DNA of 56,243 nucleotides from a virus, in IMG/VR virus record IMGVR_UViG_3300019458_000040, positions 1-56,243 of that record, one strand, 5' to 3'. This document shows, piece by piece, positions 30,743 to 38,132 of the stretch (within the stretch, counting starts at the first letter, position 1; the number at the start of each line of letters is the position of its first letter). A model generated the notes under the pieces. That model was not told the DNA's origin and ran no database searches. It was given only the letters and a program-made list of their open reading frames with translations. The translations under genes were made by a program, and so were the position numbers.

Positions 30743-32233
30743 ATGGCTCCCCCCGCCGTCGACGTCATCAATCCCAAGGAGACGAGAGAGCAGCGCTTCG
30801 CGCAGCTCGTCGAAGGCCTGGAGAACGTCATCTCCAAGGACGGCCGGTTCTCGAAGCTCGAGGACAAGGTCGAGGCCGTCGCGAAGGCGCAGGGAGAGCA
30901 CGGTCTCGATCTCAAGGCGGCGCTCGAGGCGATCGAGAAGAACAAGGCCGCCACGGAAGCGCTCGCGAAGCGCATCAAGAACTTCAAGGGCGGTCTCTAC
31001 TTCCCGGGACTCGAGAACCTCGAGTTCGACATCTTCCTCGCCTGCGCCGCTATCGCGAACTGCATCAAGAATCCGAGCGCGAACCAGCGCCAGATCTTCG
31101 AGCAGTGCGGCGCGCGCCGCGAGTTCGACATCATGAAGGAGGTCGAGCGGCAGCACGAGCCCACCCTCCGCGTCTACAACCCCGGCCAGTTCAAGGCCGC
31201 GCAGCAGGTCGGCGACGATCAGCTCGGCGGCTACTTCATCCCCGATCAGGTCCTCTCGTCCGATCTCATCGTCCCGATCTACCGGAAATCGAAGTGGATC
31301 AACCTCTCCGGGATGGAGGGCGGCCAGACGAACATCCGCGTCATCGAGGGCCTCCTCGGGGCGTCGGTCGAGATCCCGAAGGCGCTGAGCGGGGTCGTCG
31401 CGTTCTGGGTGGGCGAGGAGGACGCGATCGCCGAGTCCGCCATGACGGGCGGCGTCATCGAGTTCAAGCCGAAGAAGCTCGGCTGCCTCGTGAAGATCAC
31501 CGAGAGCATGTCGCTCCTCCAGGGCGTGGGCTTCGACAACATGCTCCGGACCGACATGATCGAGGCGCTCGCGAAGAAGCTCGACGAGGCGGTCCCGTAC
31601 GGCGCCGGCGGAAAGGCGCCGCTCGGCATCGCGAAGGTCCCGAGCGACATCAAGATCTTCCAGGCGAAGCAGGACGGCTCCGGAAACGACATCTCCGGCG
31701 TCGTCGATCCAGCGACCGTCACCGACTGGCCGAGCGGCACGCTCGACCAGGAGGGGATCGAGAAGATGAAGCTCGCCTTCGAGGAGGACAACATCGACCT
31801 CGACGACAGCTTCCGCGTCATCAGCTCGCCGCGCTACTTCACCTGGCTCAAGACGCTCCGCCTCAAGCAGTACTCGGCGCAGCCCAACGTCGAGGCCGGC
31901 TTCGTCATCGGCGACGGGATCATTCGCGACGCGGCGCTCGCGGAGCGGATCGGTCAGTTCGTCCGAACGAACACGGTGGCCTCCAATCTCCTGCCCGGCG
32001 TCTCGATCGGCGGCGCGACGACGAACAGCGACGCGAAGCACACGGACGTCTTCACGGGCAACTTCAACCAGGTGATCCTCGGTCGCTGGGCCGGCATCCA
32101 GATCACGAGCGACGAGGGGAAGTGGAAGTTCGCCTCCGGTCACGTCCATCTCCGCGCCGTGCTCCACGCCGACGTCCAGGTCCGACAGGGTCGCGCCATC
32201 ATGCTCTGCCCGAACGCGAAGGTGAGGGCGTAA
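30743..32233 (+). CDS. HK97-fold major capsid protein
   Basis: 496 residues, GGAGG 8 bases upstream. Residues 15-90 are a coiled-coil delta (scaffolding) domain (REQRFAQLVEGLENVISK ... ALEAIEKNKAATEALAKRIK). The capsid fold follows: GGYFIPDQVLSSDLIVPIYRKSKWINL (N-arm/E-loop side), VEIPKALSGVVAFWVGEEDAIAESAM, KKLGCLVKITESMSLL, MLRTDMIEALAKKLDEAVPYGAG (spine helix) and the C-terminal FVIGDGIIRDAALAERIGQ...GRAIMLCPNAKV. Forms the icosahedral shell; the delta domain is probably removed by the upstream protease. Confidence 0.9.
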   Translation: MAPPAVDVINPKETREQRFAQLVEGLENVISKDGRFSKLEDKVEAVAKAQGEHGLDLKAALEAIEKNKAATEALAKRIKNFKGGLYFPGLENLEFDIFLACAAIANCIKNPSANQRQIFEQCGARREFDIMKEVERQHEPTLRVYNPGQFKAAQQVGDDQLGGYFIPDQVLSSDLIVPIYRKSKWINLSGMEGGQTNIRVIEGLLGASVEIPKALSGVVAFWVGEEDAIAESAMTGGVIEFKPKKLGCLVKITESMSLLQGVGFDNMLRTDMIEALAKKLDEAVPYGAGGKAPLGIAKVPSDIKIFQAKQDGSGNDISGVVDPATVTDWPSGTLDQEGIEKMKLAFEEDNIDLDDSFRVISSPRYFTWLKTLRLKQYSAQPNVEAGFVIGDGIIRDAALAERIGQFVRTNTVASNLLPGVSIGGATTNSDAKHTDVFTGNFNQVILGRWAGIQITSDEGKWKFASGHVHLRAVLHADVQVRQGRAIMLCPNAKVRA

Positions 32234-32238
32234 GGCGA

Positions 32239-32293
32239 TCTCCTGACGCTCGAGAAGGAGACCGAGAGGAACTACCGGAAACCGATCAGGAGA
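32239..32293 (+). promoter_or_regulatory. stem that overlaps the next ribosome site
   Basis: TCTCCTGA (32239-32246), just after the capsid stop, is complementary to TCAGGAGA (32286-32293), which contains the ribosome site AGGAG of the gene at 32300. The stem could lower translation of that gene relative to capsid, or act in mRNA processing. Confidence 0.45.
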
Positions 32294-32299
32294 GACGCG

Positions 32300-32782
32300 A
32301 TGAAGGGTCACAACTTCTTCCACCAGGTCGTGGCGGGCCTCGCGATCCCGCCGCAGTCGATCGCCAACGCGACGGTGAACGGCACCGCGATCGTCGAGCC
32401 GTGGAGCAAGGGCCGCCAGCTCGTCTTTCATCTCCTCGGCGGAGCGTTCGCGGCGTCGGCCGACGGGCTCTGCAAGGTTCAGGTGCAGAAGCGATCGGAC
32501 AGCTCGTGGGTCGACTGGCTCAACGCCGCAGGAACGCTCGTGCAGTTCCCGGCCGCGAAGCTCGACGACGCGGGCGAGCTCGAGAACGGCGAGCTCCTCG
32601 GGACGATCCCGCTCACCGACGTCGATTCCGGGACCTACAAGGCGATGCGGCTCGTCTTCATCGCGCAGCACGCGACCGCGACGCAGCTCATCGCGGCGGG
32701 CTACCTGATCTTCGACCTCCGGAGCGAGCCCTCCGGCCAGGTCGACGAGCTCTTCGCGATCGCGCACGTGCCGGTGCCGTAA
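32300..32782 (+). CDS. small structural protein after capsid
   Basis: 160 residues, strand-rich: NATVNGTAIVEPWSKGRQLVFHLLGGAFAASADG, CKVQVQKRSDSSWVDWLNA, LLGTIPLTDVDSGTYKAMRLVFI. A compact beta-sandwich of this size directly after the capsid gene fits a capsid-stabilising (decoration) or head-completion protein. Family not recognised. Confidence 0.6.
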   Translation: MKGHNFFHQVVAGLAIPPQSIANATVNGTAIVEPWSKGRQLVFHLLGGAFAASADGLCKVQVQKRSDSSWVDWLNAAGTLVQFPAAKLDDAGELENGELLGTIPLTDVDSGTYKAMRLVFIAQHATATQLIAAGYLIFDLRSEPSGQVDELFAIAHVPVP

Positions 32783-32803
32783 CGGGGCGGGGAACAAACT
32801 GCC

Positions 32804-32968
32804 GTGTCGACGACGTCGAGACCTATGGGGCCGCGCGACAGGTCGGAGGCGGATCTCACCCCGCCTCCGACCTCGCCGGTGGACGTGCCGCGCGTGAAGT
32901 GGGTGCTTCACACCCCGCGCGTCGTGACTCGCTTCAAGCACCGGACGAAGGATGACGCTTCTCAGTGA
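32804..32968 (+). CDS. small basic protein between head genes
   Basis: 54 residues from GTG 32804 with GCGGGG upstream. VPRVKWVLHTPRVVTRFKHRTKD at the end is strand-like; Pro-rich start. Many phages have a 50-residue gene of this sort between capsid and connector genes. Overlaps the next gene by 4 bases. Confidence 0.5.
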   Translation: MSTTSRPMGPRDRSEADLTPPPTSPVDVPRVKWVLHTPRVVTRFKHRTKDDASQ

Positions 32969-33345
32969 GCCCCGCGGCCGCCATGACCGAACCGCGCGAG
33001 CTCGTTCTCGTGAAGGGCTCGTCGAAGAGCTTCGAGATCGTGCTCGTCGACGCGGAGGGGAATCCCGAATCGCTTTCGGGCTGGGACCGCGCCTCGTTCC
33101 GGGTGCTGGCGAAGATCGGCGACGCGACGCCGATCCTCTCGCGCGATACGGCGGCGGGAAACCTCGCGGTCGACGTGCCGACGTCGACGCTCACCGCAAC
33201 GCTCTCTCAGGCCGAGGCCGACGCGCTCGTGCCCGGCTTCTACGTGGGCGAGGCCGCCGTGCGGTACTCGGCCGGATCGAAGTGGTTTCACACGCGACTC
33301 GAGAGGGTGCGCATCCGGGCGTCCATCGCGCATCACCCCGCATGA
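32965..33345 (+). CDS. beta-rich head/tail accessory protein
   Basis: 126 residues from GTG 32965; a Met at residue 7 is an alternative start. LVKGSSKSFEIVLVDAEGNPESLSGWDRASFRVLAKIGD, then LTATLSQAEADALVPGFYVGEAAVRY resembles the 'GxxVDLTGxxxxFxVR ... LPxGxYxYxLxV' Ig-like proteins found in many phage structural operons. Role unclear. Confidence 0.55.
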   Translation: MSPAAAMTEPRELVLVKGSSKSFEIVLVDAEGNPESLSGWDRASFRVLAKIGDATPILSRDTAAGNLAVDVPTSTLTATLSQAEADALVPGFYVGEAAVRYSAGSKWFHTRLERVRIRASIAHHPA

Positions 33346-33881
33346 TCTCGGTCGGCGAGCTGCGCCGGGAGCTCCACCTTCCGCCCGAGGAGGACGATCG
33401 CCTCGAAGCGCTCCGTCAGGAGGTCATCGACCTCTGGGAGACGGAGACGGGCCGGCCCTGGAACGAGCGCACGGGGTTCGTCGAGATCCTCGAGCCCGCC
33501 TCGCGCACGACGCAGGACCTTTTCCTCGACGTCGAGCCGGTCGCGACGGTGACCGAGGTGAAGGAGCGGAGCCTCACGGAGTCGGCCTGGACCATCGTGC
33601 CGGCGACGGAGTACGAGCTCATCGCCCCGCGCCGGCTCCACCGGTTCTCGGGCTACTGGACGGGGATGGTCCGTGTCACGTACACGGGTGGCACCACGGA
33701 CGCGCCCGCGGATGTGAAGCGCGCGCTTCTCCTCCAGGCGCGATTCCTGATCGACCGGATGAGCGACGCGAAGCTCATCACGCAGTCGCAGAACTTCGAG
33801 GGCGGCGCCGGCGTTTTCGTGCCGGCGAACCTCCACCCCTTCTTCAAGAGCCTCGCGGAAGCGAAGCGGCGGAGCGCCTGA
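33342..33881 (+). CDS. head-tail connector (gp6-like)
   Basis: 179 residues; ATG overlaps the previous stop. SVGELRRELHLPPEEDDRLEALRQEVIDLWETETGRPWNERTG and later VRVTYTGGTTDAPADVKRALLLQARFLIDR follow the pattern of connector proteins of HK97 gp6/YqbG type ('...ITYxxGxxxxPxdvkxAxLxlvxxxY'). These dock below the portal. Confidence 0.7.
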   Translation: MISVGELRRELHLPPEEDDRLEALRQEVIDLWETETGRPWNERTGFVEILEPASRTTQDLFLDVEPVATVTEVKERSLTESAWTIVPATEYELIAPRRLHRFSGYWTGMVRVTYTGGTTDAPADVKRALLLQARFLIDRMSDAKLITQSQNFEGGAGVFVPANLHPFFKSLAEAKRRSA

Positions 33882-33883
33882 CC

Positions 33884-34585
33884 GTGGCGGCGCCCGCGAT
33901 CCAGATCAAGCTCGACGCGAAGAGCAAGCGCTTCCTCAAGGGCCTCGAGGAGGGCTCGCAGCGCGCGAAGGTGTTCTCGTCGCTCGTGCGCGTCATGGGG
34001 CGGCGTGGTCTCTTCATCGCGGGCAACATCTCGAAGAACCTGCTCTCCGGCCAGCGCCTCGCGCGCCGGACGGGCTCGCTCGCGCGCTCGATCACGGCCG
34101 AGGCCGAACTCATCGGCGGTCTCCCCGGCGTCCGCGTCGGCGTCTTCCGCGGGCCGGCGCTCCAGTACGCGGGCGTTCAGGAGTTCGGGACGCAGGGAAA
34201 AAACCCCGAGTCGCCCATCCCCACGATCAAGCCGAAGCAGGCGAAGGCGCTCGCGATGTCCGTGGGGGAAGCGCTGACGCCGGCGGGCGTCCCGCGCTAC
34301 CAGTCGCCGCGCCAGTTCCCGGAGAGCCTCCGGTTCGTGCCGTTCCGCTCGCGGAACGTGATCGGGGCGCTCTACCCCGAGAGCGAAATCGAGGCCGCGG
34401 AGAAGGCCGCTCGCGCGCGCGGCGGGAAGGTGTCGCTCGAGAACGCGGAGGCGGCCTACCTTCTCCTCCGCGAGCTCGACCTCGAGCCGAAGGAGTTCCT
34501 CCAGGACGGGATGCTGAACGGGCTCCCCGCGCTCGCCTCGGACGTGGGCGACGACATCGTGCGGCAGATGCGGGAGGCGGGGTGA
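33884..34585 (+). CDS. HK97 gp10-like / virion morphogenesis tail protein
   Basis: 233 residues from GTG 33884. IQIKLDAKSKRFLKGLEEGSQRA, FIAGNISKNLLSGQRLARRTGSLARSITAEAEL, VRVGVFRGPALQYAGVQEFGTQG: the HK97 gp10/phage virion morphogenesis signature (RTGxLxxSI ... YxxxxExGT). A connector/neck component. The C-terminal third (about 150-233) is longer than usual and helical. Confidence 0.75.
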   Translation: MAAPAIQIKLDAKSKRFLKGLEEGSQRAKVFSSLVRVMGRRGLFIAGNISKNLLSGQRLARRTGSLARSITAEAELIGGLPGVRVGVFRGPALQYAGVQEFGTQGKNPESPIPTIKPKQAKALAMSVGEALTPAGVPRYQSPRQFPESLRFVPFRSRNVIGALYPESEIEAAEKAARARGGKVSLENAEAAYLLLRELDLEPKEFLQDGMLNGLPALASDVGDDIVRQMREAG

Positions 34586-35031
34586 TGGAAACCCGCAAGA
34601 GCCCGCGCCGCGTCGTCATGGAGAGTCTCCGCGATCTCGCCCGCGCGCAGCGCTCCGGCGCCTACTTCGTCAAGCGCGGCGACATCGTGTGGGCGACGTT
34701 CCCGTTCGATCGGTTCCCCCGCGCGATGGCGCTCATGGTCGACGTCATGTCGTGCGCGCCGACCGAAGGAGAGACCCACACCGCCATCATCCGCATCGAC
34801 GCCGCGGCGCAGATCCCGGACCGGACGGACCCGCCGGAGATCGACGACGGGATCCACGACGAATTGATCGACGACGTCGAGTGCGTCATCTACGGGCTCG
34901 GGCCGCTGAAGGACGATCGCGGCGACACCGTCGCCTATCGGATCGACCCAGAGAAGTCGGGGATCCGAGAGTTCCACGACGCCGGGCTCCGCGTTCAGGG
35001 CATCCACGCTCAGTTCACCGTGAAGTTCTAA
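34585..35031 (+). CDS. tail terminator-like / minor tail protein
   Basis: 148 residues; ATG 34585 chosen (TGATG junction, GGGAGG 8 bases upstream) over the GTG 3 bases before. VMESLRDLARAQRSGAYFVKRGD and ALMVDVMSCAP...HTAIIRIDAAAQI resemble tail-terminator proteins by size and position (between gp10-like and tail tube). Motif support is weak. Confidence 0.6.
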   Translation: METRKSPRRVVMESLRDLARAQRSGAYFVKRGDIVWATFPFDRFPRAMALMVDVMSCAPTEGETHTAIIRIDAAAQIPDRTDPPEIDDGIHDELIDDVECVIYGLGPLKDDRGDTVAYRIDPEKSGIREFHDAGLRVQGIHAQFTVKF

Positions 35032-35044
35032 GGGAGGAAGTGAC

Positions 35045-36127
35045 ATGGCTTTGGGCTTCCAGGACCCGTGGGTTTCCGGAACTCGCTTCCTCTTCAAGCG
35101 CGAGAACCAGGGCGCCACGCAGTTCCCGCTGATCGATCTCGGCGCGATGGATCCCGTGGGCCCCACGCTCACGGTGACGAAGATCGAGGCGAAGGACGGC
35201 GGCACGGGCCGCCTGAAGACGCTCGACGAGCGCGTGACGGACTTCGTCGAGGAGTACACGATCACGTGCCGGAATCTCAGCGTCGAGAATCTCGCGATTC
35301 TCTATCTCGCGAACCGGCCTTCGAGCGTGACGCAGAACGCGAACACGACGAAGACGATCCCGACGTCGCCCTCGACCGTCTTCATCAAGATGTTCAAGGG
35401 CGAGCTCGTGAAGCTCCACGACGACGACACGGCGAGGTCGCTCCTCTACAACTTCGACGCGATCGGCGGGCTCTACAACGGCACGGTCGCGTTCGCGACG
35501 CTGACCGCGATCTCGCGATCGGCGAAGACGCTCACGGTGACGGGCGACATCACGGCGAGCCTGACCCCCAACGACTCCGTCATCGTCGATCGCACGGGTC
35601 TCGCGAACGCGAAGAACTCGCGCTCCTACAAGATCGTCTCGTCCTCGTTCGGCGGCGGCAACACGACGATCGTCGTCGCGGACACGCCGGCCTCAGACGA
35701 GACGGCGATCTCGGACCAGGTCGTCTACGAGAACGGCGGGCTCATCTACAACCAGGGCACCGACTGGCTCCCGTACCGCGTCGATCACGGCATCATCCAG
35801 ATCACGGCCGGCAGCGCGATCGCCGACGGCGCGACGAACGTGACGGTGCGCTCGAGCCTCGCCGCCTACTCGGGCGCCCGCCAGATCAAGCCCAAGTCCG
35901 CCGCCGGCGAGATCCGCGGCGACGGCTTCTTCATCTTCGCACGCGGCAACAACGCGGAGGTCACCTACCGCGAGGCGCGCGTCGCCATTCGTCCGGCCTC
36001 GGCCGCGATCGGCGTCGACGACTACTCGACGGTGAGCTTCACGGTCAAGGTGCTGACGACGCTCGGCGCGGAGCAGCCCGCGGGCCGTCTCGTCCAGGCG
36101 ATCGGAGCCGTTCCCACGAACTCGTAA
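35045..36127 (+). CDS. major tail tube protein 1
   Basis: 360 residues, GGGAGGAAG upstream. GFQDPWVSGTRFLFKRENQG at the N-terminus; strand-rich with many Thr/Ser/Ala (FVEEYTITCRNLSVENLAILYLANRP; LRQIKPKSAAGEIRGDGFFIFARG region) and a C-terminal VSFTVKVLTTLGAEQPAGRL. Position after the connectors and before the chaperones identifies the tail tube. The central part (about 145-230) contains a strand-rich insert that may be an Ig-like surface domain. The next gene is a clear paralogue. Confidence 0.75.
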   Translation: MALGFQDPWVSGTRFLFKRENQGATQFPLIDLGAMDPVGPTLTVTKIEAKDGGTGRLKTLDERVTDFVEEYTITCRNLSVENLAILYLANRPSSVTQNANTTKTIPTSPSTVFIKMFKGELVKLHDDDTARSLLYNFDAIGGLYNGTVAFATLTAISRSAKTLTVTGDITASLTPNDSVIVDRTGLANAKNSRSYKIVSSSFGGGNTTIVVADTPASDETAISDQVVYENGGLIYNQGTDWLPYRVDHGIIQITAGSAIADGATNVTVRSSLAAYSGARQIKPKSAAGEIRGDGFFIFARGNNAEVTYREARVAIRPASAAIGVDDYSTVSFTVKVLTTLGAEQPAGRLVQAIGAVPTNS

Positions 36128-36157
36128 CGGAAAGAGCACTCGAGCAGGAGACTCATC

Positions 36158-37264
36158 ATGCCCATCGGATTCCAGGACCTCTGGGTCGCCGGCTCCCGGC
36201 TCCTCTTCAAGCGGGACGCGGTCGACTCGATCGATCAGCCGTGGGTCGACCTCGGAACGATCGAGACGTCGACTCCGAACTTCGCGGTCACCGCGATCGA
36301 CCTCAAGGACCCGGAGTCGGGCGTCCGGGCTCTGATCGATTCGCGCACGATCGAGCTCATCGAGAGCTACGACATCGCGTGCCGGAACTTCTCTCCTCGA
36401 AACCTCGCCATCCTGCTGCGCGGGAAGAAGGTCGAGACGTTCAGCCAGACGGAGCAGACGAACGCTTCCAAGGCCGTCACGCATCGCGTCTTCGCCGGGC
36501 AGCTCGGCGGGATCCGCGACACGGACGCGCTCACGCGTCTCTTCGCCCTGAAGAACGTCCACGGCGTGCACACGACTTCGATCGGGACCGCCACGGTGAC
36601 GGCGATCAACGCGCTCGGACCGAGCGCGAGCACGATCGTCGTCTCGGAGAACCTGTCGGGCGCGAATCCGGCGGTGGGCTCGTTCGTGCTGCTCAAGCCC
36701 GAGGGTCTCGCCTCCGGCACCGCTCAGGCGAACGCCGGCACGTACGAGATCATCTCGAAGGTGGGATCGGGCCCAACGACCCTCACGGTCCGCGAGGCGA
36801 TCGCGACGACGGAGTCGGGTCTCACCGGCGTCCTCATCTACAAGAACGCCGCGGGATCGGCGGTCAACGTCTTCGCCGGTCCGAAGAACCTCACGCCCGC
36901 CTGGAAAGTCCGGAGCCTGGCCGACGGCCTGATCTACGCCGTCAGCGGCGGCGGCATCACGGGCGACGGCGATCTCGTCATCGTCTACTCGACGGCCGAG
37001 GTCACGAGCGGCGCGCGGCTCATCCTGCCGCACACGCAGACGGGAGAGGTGCGGGGGCGCGTGCTCCTCTTCTACTCGCGCGGGACCTTCGAGGAGATCA
37101 GCGTCCGGGATGGGCGTGCCTCGATCACGCCCGTCGGTGCCACGGTCGCCGTCACCGACTACAGCACGATGAACTTCACGGTGAAGATGCTCACCGATGA
37201 CACGGCGTCGGATCCGGAGGGGCAGTTCCTCTACTTCAAGGGCGCTGTCCCCGTCCTGACGTAA
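36158..37264 (+). CDS. major tail tube protein 2 (paralogue)
   Basis: 368 residues. Same start pattern as its neighbour (GFQDLWVAGSRLLFKRDAVD) and same landmarks in the same order: 'IESYDIACRNFSPRNLAILL' against 'VEEYTITCRNLSVENLAILY', 'GEVRGRVLLFYSRG' against 'GEIRGDGFFIFARG', 'DYSTMNFTVKMLTDD' against 'DYSTVSFTVKVLTTL'. So the two genes arose by duplication and both keep full length. Either both build the tube or one has taken another role (tail completion or a special ring). Confidence 0.75.
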   Translation: MPIGFQDLWVAGSRLLFKRDAVDSIDQPWVDLGTIETSTPNFAVTAIDLKDPESGVRALIDSRTIELIESYDIACRNFSPRNLAILLRGKKVETFSQTEQTNASKAVTHRVFAGQLGGIRDTDALTRLFALKNVHGVHTTSIGTATVTAINALGPSASTIVVSENLSGANPAVGSFVLLKPEGLASGTAQANAGTYEIISKVGSGPTTLTVREAIATTESGLTGVLIYKNAAGSAVNVFAGPKNLTPAWKVRSLADGLIYAVSGGGITGDGDLVIVYSTAEVTSGARLILPHTQTGEVRGRVLLFYSRGTFEEISVRDGRASITPVGATVAVTDYSTMNFTVKMLTDDTASDPEGQFLYFKGAVPVLT

Positions 37265-37281
37265 CGGCTTTCGATCACTGG

Positions 37282-37320
37282 TCCGGCGCGCCCGCTTTCG
37301 GCGGTACGGGGCGCGCCGGA
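37282..37320. terminator. strong GC hairpin after the tail tube genes
   Basis: TCCGGCGCGCCC (37282-37293) and GGGCGCGCCGGA (37309-37320) form a perfect 12-bp stem with a 15-base loop. The sequence after it has only a short T/C stretch (TTCCTTCCC), not a true T-run, so it may be an attenuator or mRNA-stabilising hairpin that gives high tail-tube and lower chaperone levels. Confidence 0.65.
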
Positions 37321-37348
37321 GTTCCTTCCCGCCTGGAAAGGACGTTGG

Positions 37349-37798
37349 GTGTCGAAGAACGACGAAATCAGGGTTCTCTTCCCCGGCCGACCGATCGCGC
37401 TCTCGGGCTACGAGGCGACGGTCTACCCGATGGGGGTGAAGCACGTTCGGAAGTTCCTCGAACGCGTCCTCGCGATCGCGGACGCCATCGGGATCGTCGC
37501 ACGGCGGCCGGACGAGTCGGAGCGCCAGCACGTCGAGCGGATCTCGGCGGAGCTCATCCCGTTCGCGCTGAAGAACGCCTTCGACATCATCTCCGAGTGC
37601 GTGGTGCTCCCGGACGGCGCGAAGCTCGACGACGTTCCGCAGTGGGATCTCCCGCCGATCGTCGAGGCCTGGATCTACGAGAGCTTCGGCGAGGAGAAGA
37701 AGTGGCGCCCTTGGGTGGCCCTCCTGGAGAGCGCGCTGGCGCGATTCAGCGGGGGCGAGCCGGTCTCGATTTCGGAGATGTGGTCCAGGGTCTCCTAG
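37349..37798 (+). CDS. tail assembly chaperone gpG-like
   Basis: 149 residues from GTG 37349, GGAAAGGA upstream. IRVLFPGRPIALSGYEATVYPMGVKHVRKFLERVLAI; helical body; IVEAWIYESFGEEKKWRPWVALLESALARFSGG near the end. Location between tail tube and tape measure and the overlapping reading frame that follows identify the pair. It binds the tape measure during tail assembly and is not in the mature tail. Confidence 0.75.
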   Translation: MSKNDEIRVLFPGRPIALSGYEATVYPMGVKHVRKFLERVLAIADAIGIVARRPDESERQHVERISAELIPFALKNAFDIISECVVLPDGAKLDDVPQWDLPPIVEAWIYESFGEEKKWRPWVALLESALARFSGGEPVSISEMWSRVS

Positions 37799-38103
37799 CG
37801 GCTGGCCACAGCCTCGCCGACGTCTTCGGGCTCGAGCAGCCCGGCCTCCCGTACCGGGGCTTCACGGTCCCGCAGTTCTTCTTCTTCGCCGAGCGCGCGG
37901 AGCGCCTGAAGTCGACCGTGCTCATGAACGCGATCAGCTCGATGCGCGCGGCGATCGCGGGGACGCTGACGAAGGAAGGGGCGAAAGCGGTCGATCGGAT
38001 GCTCGCGGAGATGCGCGCGCGGACGGATTCCGAGGGCGTGGCGAGGGCGGAGGCAGCGGACGACGGATGGCCAGACGTCTCGGGCGAGACGGACGGCTTC
38101 TGA
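37349..38103 (+). CDS. gpGT-like chaperone made by -1 frameshift
   Basis: At GGGGGC (37751-37756) a slip back by one base joins RFSGG of the first frame to RAGLDFGDVVQGLLAAGHSLADVFGL of the frame below; this frame runs to TGA 38103 and contains PGLPYRGFTVPQFFFFAERAERL and MLAEMRARTDSEG. The second frame has no start of its own, as in lambda G/GT. The long form carries the T domain that links tape measure and tube protein. Expected product about 251 residues. Confidence 0.7.
37751..37756 (+). promoter_or_regulatory. candidate slippery site GGGGGC
   Basis: In the zero frame the codons are AGC GGG GGC GAG. After a -1 slip the next codon is CGA, which opens the T frame. A run of five G is the only slippery-like sequence between the end of the conserved G domain and the G stop at 37798. 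Confidence 0.55.
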
Positions 38104-38132
38104 AAGACGTACGGGCGAGGGAGGGATAGGCC

